Virus record (IMG/VR): IMGVR_UViG_3300027792_000005
Coordinates: 1 to 44,806 of that record
DNA: 44,806 nt
Source of the DNA: a virus
Direction: 5' to 3' (one strand)
The stretch's first letter is position 1. Each line of letters begins with the position of its first letter. The translations under genes were made by a program, and so were the position numbers. Positions 38,992 through 44,806 of the stretch are shown one piece after another. The notes under the pieces were generated by a model. That model saw only the letters and a program-made list of their open reading frames with translations, had not been told where the DNA came from and made no database searches.

Positions 38992-39956
38992 TGGGTTATA
39001 CAAATTTCCCACACGGATTAACAAGTTTTGGAATACCAGTATTAGGTGGCGGTGTTCCTATATGCTTAGGTGATACATATTTTGTCGATTATTCTATCGG
39101 TAACGATACTTTATTTGACGGCAAGAGTCCAGACCATCCATTCAAAACATTTGGCGCGGCTAATGATGCGGTTAAAACCAATAATGATGATTTAATCATT
39201 ATAAAAGGCATTTCAGGGATTGTTGAAACAAGTATGGTAACATTATCAAAAAGCAGAGTAACCGTTTTCGCTACTAATGGTAATCACCATTACGGACAGG
39301 CTGGTAAAATCAGTTTAACAGCAACAACTGGAGCTACTAATATAGCAACAATATTAAACACAGGGGTTAGGAATAATTTTTATGGTATAAAATTTATTAA
39401 TGAGTCCACAGTAGCACAAGGTTTGTATTGCTTTGCCGATGGTGGTGAATATGCAACTTTCCATAATTGTGAATTTTATAAGTCAACTGATTTAGATGAA
39501 ACAACAGCATCTGAATTTTTACTTAATGGCGACTCTACACAATTCTATAACTGTACATTTGGTTCATTAGTGAATATTATAGCTGATAATAAAATTAGAC
39601 CAAATGTTTCAGTGACAGCAACTTTAGACGGTAAAAAATGCAGAGATGCTTATTTTGAAAATTGTTTATTCTTATCAAAATCTGCTGGGACTGAACATGT
39701 TGATGTTTACGGTGCTAATGCAACAGATGTTGAAAGAATGTTGTTGATGAAAAATTGTACATTTGTAAGTAATACTTTAGGTGCTGCAACTCCTGCTCAT
39801 GCGGTTGGTTTTGGTGCTTTACAAACGGAAGGCGTAGTATTATTACAAAATTGTACATCTGTAGATCATACAGTAATGGCACAAGCTGGAGTCGGTATTT
39901 ATGTATCTGGTGCAGTTCCAACATTTGCAACAACAGGTGTGGCGGTAGCATCATAA
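38991..39956 (+). CDS. Right-handed beta-helix protein in the head cluster
   Basis: 321 residues. DTYFVDYSIGNDTLFDGKSP followed by HPFKTFGAANDAV is the usual opening of phage parallel beta-helix proteins (D-G-x-S/T ... PFKT-x-x-AA). Repeated strand-turn units with C-x-F-x-x-S (NCEFYKS, NCTFGS, NCLFLS, NCTFVS) mark successive coils from about residue 155 to 270. Such folds bind or cut sugars, or decorate capsids. Being between capsid and connector genes suggests a head-surface fibre; a catalytic Asp/Glu set cannot be assigned. Confidence 0.7.
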   Translation: MGYTNFPHGLTSFGIPVLGGGVPICLGDTYFVDYSIGNDTLFDGKSPDHPFKTFGAANDAVKTNNDDLIIIKGISGIVETSMVTLSKSRVTVFATNGNHHYGQAGKISLTATTGATNIATILNTGVRNNFYGIKFINESTVAQGLYCFADGGEYATFHNCEFYKSTDLDETTASEFLLNGDSTQFYNCTFGSLVNIIADNKIRPNVSVTATLDGKKCRDAYFENCLFLSKSAGTEHVDVYGANATDVERMLLMKNCTFVSNTLGAATPAHAVGFGALQTEGVVLLQNCTSVDHTVMAQAGVGIYVSGAVPTFATTGVAVAS

Positions 39957-40126
39957 TGAAAGATAGAGTAATTTGTGCAGTATGCAAATCACCAGCCCCC
40001 GATGAATATTCTATCGGGGGTGTCTATTATTGTCTTGAACATTATGAAAAGAAAAAAGAAGAACAAAATAAGAAAGACGATAAAAGGTTTTTAGGTGTTA
40101 AATTAAAGAAATTTACAGGTGACTAA
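39956..40126 (+). CDS. Small zinc-ribbon protein, 56 residues
   Basis: Start at 39956, overlapping the previous stop. CAVCKSPAPDEYSIGGVYYC with a following His gives a C-x2-C ... C-x3-H zinc site; Lys/Glu-rich tail. Ends one base before the next start. Role in the head cluster unknown. Confidence 0.6.
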   Translation: MKDRVICAVCKSPAPDEYSIGGVYYCLEHYEKKKEEQNKKDDKRFLGVKLKKFTGD

Positions 40127-40699
40127 ATGAAAAAAATATTATTTATGATTTTATTCTTAGGCTTTGTTTTCGCACAAAATACTGATAAACAAACGGTTGT
40201 AAAAAGTGCAAACCAAGCTTTAATAGATAGTTTTGAAAAAACGCTTGAATTATTAAGAGTTAAAATTATATCAGGCTCAACAACTGAAACAGCCCCAGTA
40301 TTTTCACGTTATACCGTACCTGATTCATTATTCACAGCGGGAGCGACAGATACAACGACCACAGTTTGGAAAAATGCGGGTGCAGTAATCGATATGAGAG
40401 GCTATACACAACTTAATATATTTATGACGATTGATATAAACACAACAGTTGATTTTAGAGTTCGTGCTATTGGAATGATTAACGATTCAACAGGAACTTA
40501 TCCATTCACAATTGAAACAGTATCAAGTACCGACGTAAAGGTTTCACCTGAATATATTGAGTTTAATACAGATGCTGACCAATTAGCAGTATTAAAAATA
40601 CAAACTGACGGAGTGCCTTACGTCCAAATTCAATATAGTGCGGGTACTGCCGGAAGTGGTAAAATTTTGAGTTCTTATAAAAATAAAATTTGGAAATAA
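40127..40699 (+). CDS. Secreted beta-sandwich-like protein in the head-tail cluster
   Basis: 190 residues with a classical signal peptide (MKKILFMILFLGFVFA, then Q), followed by a helical linker and a beta-rich domain (about 60-185) with repeated Thr/Val strands. A Sec signal between head genes is unexpected; compare the genes at 4516, 6951, 7292 and 10244. Possibly a virion-associated or released decoy protein. Function unknown. Confidence 0.6.
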   Translation: MKKILFMILFLGFVFAQNTDKQTVVKSANQALIDSFEKTLELLRVKIISGSTTETAPVFSRYTVPDSLFTAGATDTTTTVWKNAGAVIDMRGYTQLNIFMTIDINTTVDFRVRAIGMINDSTGTYPFTIETVSSTDVKVSPEYIEFNTDADQLAVLKIQTDGVPYVQIQYSAGTAGSGKILSSYKNKIWK

Positions 40700-40700
40700 C

Positions 40701-41306
40701 ATGGCTGGTGGCACTAAAATATCACAATTGCCAACTAATTTGGTAAGAAGCGAATCGGATGATATTGTATGGGATGATTTAAGAATTGTCCCGAGTTCTT
40801 TCGATTATGCGGGAGTTGCTGACCCGACTTTATATGATTATCAGCCGACAGGTTCGGGGATAGTTTTCAAAGTTTATAAATTTGATAAAGACGATGTAGG
40901 CTATGCAACTGTCCAAATGCCACACGGCTATAAAGAAGGCTCTGCTTTAAGACCCCATATACATTGGACACCATGCAATAGAGGTACTACCGAAGGCACG
41001 GCAAAAGTAGGATGGAAAGTAGATTATACTTTTGCAAATATTAGTAGTAATTTTATTGCAGGCCAAACAGTAGATTTACAAGATGCTTGCCATGGTGTTA
41101 ATGATAAACATGAAATTACAAATTCTGTTTCTGTTAGTGGCACTGGCTTAACTATATCACATATGATATTATTAAGAATTTATAGAAGCGACACAGGGAC
41201 AGACGATACGTGGGCGGGTACAGGCGCACAAGCTCCAGCTTTATTAGAATTTGATATACATTATCAAAAAGATATGATAGGAAGCCGACAGGAATTAGTA
41301 AAATGA
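40701..41306 (+). CDS. Structural-type phage protein, 201 residues
   Basis: No signal peptide. Contains VGYATVQMPHGYKEGSALRP followed by HIHWTP, a pattern recalled from other Bacteroidota and environmental phage structural clusters. Beta-rich; His and Trp residues could bind metal or sugar. Lies between head and connector genes, so probably a virion component. Confidence 0.55.
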   Translation: MAGGTKISQLPTNLVRSESDDIVWDDLRIVPSSFDYAGVADPTLYDYQPTGSGIVFKVYKFDKDDVGYATVQMPHGYKEGSALRPHIHWTPCNRGTTEGTAKVGWKVDYTFANISSNFIAGQTVDLQDACHGVNDKHEITNSVSVSGTGLTISHMILLRIYRSDTGTDDTWAGTGAQAPALLEFDIHYQKDMIGSRQELVK

Positions 41307-41368
41307 GCAGAGAACATAAACATTATATAGCAATCAACAGCTTAAAATTAACATTTTGGGGTGAGTAA
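41303..41368 (+). CDS. 21-residue coupled peptide
   Basis: MSREHKHYIAINSLKLTFWG and one more residue. The start overlaps the previous stop (ATGA) and its stop overlaps the connector start (TAATG), and its end carries the GGGGTGAG site used by the next gene. It may exist mainly to couple translation. Confidence 0.4.
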   Translation: MSREHKHYIAINSLKLTFWGE

Positions 41369-41931
41369 TGCCAATTACAACTTTAGCAACGCAAAATAAA
41401 TTATTAGGTTACACAACAGGTGCGGATTTAACAAGAGATGCCTTAATTACTGCATTAATCCCAATGATACAAGCGACTGTTTTTAATTATTGCGGTTATA
41501 CGCGTTTCCTAAATAGAATGGTACAATATGAAGCGTCAACATTTGCGTTTATTTCTGGTACACCTGCAACGATAACAGATTCAGCATCGGGCTTTGTAGA
41601 TGCTTATTTTGTCACTGGTGATTATAAAGTTTTAGGTTCAATTCACAACGATAAAGTTGTAAATGTAAAAACAGTTGCAGCGGGAACGCTTACTCTTGAA
41701 ACTGGGGAAACTTTGACTACGGAAGCGGCTGGAGAGTCCATAATAATGACTAAAATTGCTTATCCCGCTAATATAGATTTATTAGTATCTCAATACATGC
41801 AAAAATTTATTACACCGGAAGGCAAATCGTCTAATATTTTATCGGGCGAAAGTTTGCCGGGCGGTTATTCGTGGACTGGCAAAAATGAATCAGATATTAT
41901 GAAAATTTTTGATGGATATAGGAGTTTATAA
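41368..41931 (+). CDS. Head-tail connector (adaptor) protein
   Basis: 187 residues. N-terminal helices (GADLTRDALITALIPMIQAT, then YCGY) resemble gp6/gp15-type adaptor proteins, and the position directly before three small joining proteins fits. Middle portion beta-rich. Should bind beneath the portal. Confidence 0.7.
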   Translation: MPITTLATQNKLLGYTTGADLTRDALITALIPMIQATVFNYCGYTRFLNRMVQYEASTFAFISGTPATITDSASGFVDAYFVTGDYKVLGSIHNDKVVNVKTVAAGTLTLETGETLTTEAAGESIIMTKIAYPANIDLLVSQYMQKFITPEGKSSNILSGESLPGGYSWTGKNESDIMKIFDGYRSL

Positions 41932-42254
41932 TGCCCTTATCGAGTTATTATAAACCATATACTAAAAGAACAATCACATATGCTAATGATGGTGGCGGTG
42001 GTCAAACAGAAACCCCAGTTGACACAACAATACAAGGTTATCTTTGGAATATGAGTTCGCATCAAATTCTTGCAAGCGCACAAATTAAAGAAAATGCTGA
42101 ATGTTTTTTTGCTACTAACGAAGCTTTAACTTTAGCAAATAAAATTGTTGACGCGACTACTTATTCAACTACAAAAACTTATGAAGTTGTGGGCGAAAGT
42201 AATAACTATCCGAATGAATATATAATTTATAAACTCAAGACTATATCAATATGA
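41931..42254 (+). CDS. Head-tail stopper (head closure) protein
   Basis: 107 residues, beta-barrel-like (TIQGYLWNMSSHQILASAQI, later TKTYEVVGE). Size and order match SPP1 gp16/HK97 stopper proteins that close the head after packaging. Overlaps both neighbours. Confidence 0.65.
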   Translation: MPLSSYYKPYTKRTITYANDGGGGQTETPVDTTIQGYLWNMSSHQILASAQIKENAECFFATNEALTLANKIVDATTYSTTKTYEVVGESNNYPNEYIIYKLKTISI

Positions 42255-42664
42255 TAAAAATTGATTCATATATACCGCAATTCCAAATCAAGATTAATAA
42301 TCTACTTTCTGAAAAGTTGGAAGTTATTGGAGCGCAAAGTGTAACATGGGCGCAAGATGAATTAAATGCAAAAGTTTATAATGTTTGGACAGCCGATAAA
42401 GGTTATGAGTTAACAGAAAATCTATTAAACTCTGTTTCTTATGTTACTGATAAATCAGCATCGGCAAACAACAAACTCGAAGCTCCGAACTATCCGGCAG
42501 TAAGAATTGGTTCAAATGTTGAGTATGCTTTAAGAATTGAATTTGGTTTTAATGGTCAAGATAGCTTGGGCAGGACATACAATCAGGCTGCTAAACCGTT
42601 CCTTAGACCAATATTAGACCACAAAGATGAGATTAATAAAATAATGGCGGTACGTAATGATTAA
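42251..42664 (+). CDS. Tail-completion protein, HK97 gp10-like
   Basis: 137 residues. Contains NYPAVRIGSNVEYALRIEFG and AAKPFLRPILD, the signature of the HK97-gp10/gpZ-type family (Y-[AS]-x-x-x-E-F-G ... PFL-RPA). Acts at the head-tail joint or tail end. Confidence 0.78.
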   Translation: MIKIDSYIPQFQIKINNLLSEKLEVIGAQSVTWAQDELNAKVYNVWTADKGYELTENLLNSVSYVTDKSASANNKLEAPNYPAVRIGSNVEYALRIEFGFNGQDSLGRTYNQAAKPFLRPILDHKDEINKIMAVRND

Positions 42665-43058
42665 AGCGATGCGGACAGGTTTTTATAATTGGCTAATAGC
42701 CACAAGTAACTTTAAGACAGCAATTACAACAGCCACAACAACGAGATTACATTATAATATTGCACCTGAAAGTTCTGTTGTTCCTTTTTGTGTATTCGAT
42801 ATATTAACAATAAACGCAGATAGTGATACTGTAAATAAATTTTATGAATTTCTTTTGCAAGTAAGAATAGTTTCAAACACTTTAGATAATAGAGATACTG
42901 TTGAAGGGTATCTTTACGATTTAGTAGATGCAAGTAACCCAACAATAACAGGATATTCAGTAAGATATAAAAACAGGCTTAAAACAATGGATTTAGGCAA
43001 GATAGATAATTATTTCAATACAATAGTACAATACAAGTTCATTATACAAAAATCTTAG
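42657..43058 (+). CDS. Tail terminator protein
   Basis: 133 residues, alpha/beta (PFCVFDILTINADSDTVNKF, EFLLQVRIVSNT, DTVEGYLYDLVD), matching the size and fold pattern of lambda gpU/SPP1 gp17-type tail terminators. Located between the gp10-like and major tail genes. Confidence 0.68.
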   Translation: MIKAMRTGFYNWLIATSNFKTAITTATTTRLHYNIAPESSVVPFCVFDILTINADSDTVNKFYEFLLQVRIVSNTLDNRDTVEGYLYDLVDASNPTITGYSVRYKNRLKTMDLGKIDNYFNTIVQYKFIIQKS

Positions 43059-43068
43059 GAGTAAAAAA

Positions 43069-43836
43069 ATGGCAAACGAAAAAAGCACAGGTAACACGGT
43101 AATATTTAATTGGGATTCAAACCCAATAGCCTGTAAATCAATAACATTTAGTAAAGATGCAACAGTTGAAGATACAACTACAACAGCAACAGCTGCTACT
43201 GGTATGGAATCAACACCAATAAGAATAAAATGCGGGATAACAATTAATGCTATTGCTTATGATGGTAGTTCAAATGAAATTACAGGGAATACACTTGCAA
43301 TAACCTTTGGCGGTACTGCATTCCCAGTCCAAACTTTAACTTACGATAAACAATACACAGTTGAAGATGTGACAACGACCGCCGTTACAGCCCCTTGGAT
43401 GGAATCATTAGGTATAAGATTCAAAGCAACAACGGTGTTAACGGCATTTATGCGTAGAGATGTAGCCGATAGGATTACAACAACGCCGACAAACGTAGCT
43501 ACTGTAATAACTTTAGCCACAGGTGTAACAATCACAGGAAACGCTTTAGCAACTACCGAAACTTTAGAAAGTGATGTGGTTGGTATGACAAAAGTTAATT
43601 TGACTCTTGAATGGCAAGGTGTACCAACAGAGGTTGGATTGGGAGCTATAACATTAAACACAGCTGAAGATTTTGAAGTTATTAATGAAACAGGAACATC
43701 TACGAATAAAGAAGTTACCGGTTCAGCTAAATTCTTTGGATTGTCGGTAACTGCCGGATATAATGAAGTAACTAAAATAGTTTACACAGGTGAAGCACAA
43801 GGAGTCATAACCCATGCGTTGTATGCTAACACTTAG
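43069..43836 (+). CDS. Major tail (tube) protein with internal duplication
   Basis: 255 residues, preceded by AGGAGTAAAAAA. Beta-rich. Two related segments, TVEDTTTTATAATGMES (about 28-44) and TVEDVTTTAVTAPWMES (about 100-116), followed by IR-x-K, show an internal repeat of about 72 residues. A third domain follows and could decorate the tail surface. Location directly before the G/GT chaperones supports the call. Confidence 0.8.
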   Translation: MANEKSTGNTVIFNWDSNPIACKSITFSKDATVEDTTTTATAATGMESTPIRIKCGITINAIAYDGSSNEITGNTLAITFGGTAFPVQTLTYDKQYTVEDVTTTAVTAPWMESLGIRFKATTVLTAFMRRDVADRITTTPTNVATVITLATGVTITGNALATTETLESDVVGMTKVNLTLEWQGVPTEVGLGAITLNTAEDFEVINETGTSTNKEVTGSAKFFGLSVTAGYNEVTKIVYTGEAQGVITHALYANT

Positions 43837-44152
43837 TCGTAGGTCTGCCGAAGATGTTTTAAATTTATCCGAGTTTGCAAAGGATAAAGAAGCTAATGAG
43901 CTTTTGGTCGTTCAATCCTATGCTTATATGGTTAGTGATTCATATAAGGCAACCTATTATAAAACATCATGGTTTAATATTTTTCGGAAATTAAAACATA
44001 TGAAATTTATTAAACCTAATGCTAAGTGGATACTTAAAAATTATGGTATTGAACAAATTACCGAAGCCGTTGCTGAAATTAATAAAATAGAAAATACTAA
44101 AAAAAAAGTAGCAGAAAATCAGATGCAAAACCAATCAGTCGAGAAGTCATAA
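43814..44152 (+). CDS. Tail assembly chaperone G
   Basis: 112 residues, helical (DVLNLSEFAKDKEANELLVV, later WILKNYGIEQITEAVAEINK). Overlaps the tail tube gene by 23 bases; AAGGAG lies 11 bases before the ATG. Lies between tube and tape measure and contains a run of nine A near its end, the expected frameshift position. Binds the tape measure while the tail forms. Confidence 0.82.
   Translation: MRCMLTLSRRSAEDVLNLSEFAKDKEANELLVVQSYAYMVSDSYKATYYKTSWFNIFRKLKHMKFIKPNAKWILKNYGIEQITEAVAEINKIENTKKKVAENQMQNQSVEKS
44099..44108 (+). promoter_or_regulatory. Programmed -1 frameshift slippery site (A9 G)
   Basis: Zero frame reads ACT AAA AAA AAA GTA. The -1 frame has a TAA at 44098-44100 and is then open from 44101 to 44376, so that frame becomes accessible exactly in the A-run. 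This is the arrangement expected for lambda-type G/GT frameshifting. Confidence 0.85.
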
Positions 44153-44379
44153 AAAATGAGATTGCGATAGTGTACAATATGAACCCAAATCTGGTGGAAA
44201 AATTAGACGTTGTGGAATATTCTAATCGAGCGTTTCATGCCTTTAATCATTTAGCTTTATTGGCAGGCGGTGAGTTCAAAACTATGACACCAGATGAAGA
44301 ATGTATTAAAGATAAAACATTTTTAGAGATAAGTAAAAATAATCCAATGTTCTCTGAATTTTTTAAGAGTGTAAACTAA
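44101..44379 (+). CDS. Tail chaperone T extension (GT fusion by -1 frameshift)
   Basis: Read through the A-run in the -1 frame, this adds about 90 residues to G, giving a GT product of about 188. It contains NPNLVEKLDVVEYSNRAFHA and FLEISKNNPMFSEFF, a helical T-like domain. It ends in the tape-measure start (TAATG). An independent start at 44170 (GTG) or 44179 is possible, but no ribosome site is seen. Confidence 0.82.
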   Translation, partial: KKSSRKSDAKPISREVIKNEIAIVYNMNPNLVEKLDVVEYSNRAFHAFNHLALLAGGEFKTMTPDEECIKDKTFLEISKNNPMFSEFFKSVN

Positions 44380-44806
44380 TGGCTGATGAAAAGATTGCTG
44401 GTGGGTATGTTGAAATTGTTGCTAATACTACAAAACTCAATAAAGGTTTAAACGATAGTGTAAAAGATGCTGAAAAGGCGGCTAAACAGATTGAGAACGC
44501 TTTTAAAAAAGGTACTATAAAACTTGACGATCGCCTTGCTAAAATGAGTGTTAAAGAATTACAAGCGGAATATAAAAAGTTTGAAAATGCAGTTGCAAAA
44601 GATATTAAAATGGGTTTATCACAAGCGGAAGTTAAAAGGACAATTTCAGACTTAAACTTAGTAAAAAGCAAGCTAGAAGATGTCGGAGTTAAGGCAGAAA
44701 CTACCGGTATATCCTTTGGCAAAATGTTTGGTGCTATTGCTGCGGGTGCTATACTTGCTAAAATTGGTCATTCTTTAGCTAATTTTGCTAAAGATGCAAT
44801 AACAGC
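44379..44806 (+). CDS. Phage tail tape-measure protein (5' part; continues at base 1)
   Basis: Starts in the T stop codon (TAATG). The first ~100 codons lie here: MADEKIAGGYVEIVANTTKL, then charged helices with SVKDAEKAAKQIENAFKKG. The frame runs to the window end and continues in phase at base 128 after the repeat, giving 849 residues in all. Confidence 0.93.
   Translation, partial: MADEKIAGGYVEIVANTTKLNKGLNDSVKDAEKAAKQIENAFKKGTIKLDDRLAKMSVKELQAEYKKFENAVAKDIKMGLSQAEVKRTISDLNLVKSKLEDVGVKAETTGISFGKMFGAIAAGAILAKIGHSLANFAKDAIT
44680..44806. repeat. Right copy of 127-bp terminal direct repeat
   Basis: Exact copy of bases 1-127; see the left copy. Marks where the circular contig was opened. Confidence 0.97.

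Noticed and set aside
43341-43661. Antisense frame of 106 residues in the tail tube gene
   Set aside because: Val/Ala-rich product that mirrors the Thr/Ala-rich sense protein; no start signals.
1-44806. Integrase, repressor, attachment site, transposase, CRISPR array, tRNA or reverse transcriptase (diversity-generating element)
   Set aside because: None was recognised on reading both strands; by-eye reading could miss a divergent tRNA or repressor.

Overview
The window is one complete genome of an AT-rich (about one-third GC by eye), double-stranded DNA tailed phage with a long non-contractile tail (siphovirus). Its last 127 bases repeat its first 127 bases exactly. The tape-measure gene runs off the right end (44379) and continues in frame at the left end (to 2249), so the molecule closes into a 44,679-bp circle that was cut inside that gene. 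The host is probably in the Bacteroidota/FCB group. Four promoter-like sites read TTG-N20-TAnnTT(T)(G/A), the Bacteroidota sigma-factor pattern, and several signal peptides end in (F/T)-(A/T)-Q, a common form in that group. This host call is inference. No integrase, repressor or attachment site was seen, so a virulent lifestyle is the simplest reading.

Layout. (1) 30295-44806 continuing into 1-12333, plus strand: a short run of small genes (30295-32195), then a promoter at 32204 and the packaging and structural cassette. Its order is TerS, TerL, SPP1-type portal, MuF-like protein, scaffold, decoration protein, major capsid, beta-helix protein, connector/stopper/terminator set, major tail protein, G/GT chaperones with a -1 frameshift, tape measure, tail tip, a repetitive fibre, secreted/lipoprotein adhesin-like genes, small membrane proteins and an endolysin. 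(2) 12342-12397: terminator hairpins between converging genes. (3) 30002 leftward to 12403, minus strand: early region of about 50 small genes read from at least three related promoters (30163, 22944, 18430). It holds two DNA methyltransferases, a lambda-O-like initiator with internal iterons, a DnaB-type helicase, a Rad52-like annealing protein, a PD-(D/E)XK nuclease, SSB, and NinB- and NinG-like recombination proteins. Many small zinc-ribbon, coiled-coil, membrane and lipoprotein genes of unknown role fill the rest.

How it fits together. The divergent control region (30003-30294) fires the early operon leftward. Its 5' leader contains a sequence matching every core element of a hammerhead ribozyme. 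The initiator gene carries 22-bp iterons read in all three codon phases next to an AT-rich stretch, a lambda-style origin inside its own initiator gene, followed directly by the helicase gene. SSB, the annealing protein and the nuclease form a recombination module. The late promoter at 32204 then drives packaging, head, tail and lysis genes.

Most striking points: the hammerhead candidate, the in-gene origin, a structured terminator-like leader just before the initiator start codon, Sec signal peptides on several genes inside the virion cassette, extensive module duplication among tail and adhesin genes, and a nearly invariant translation-start motif (ATGAGGTTAAAAATG) before many early genes.
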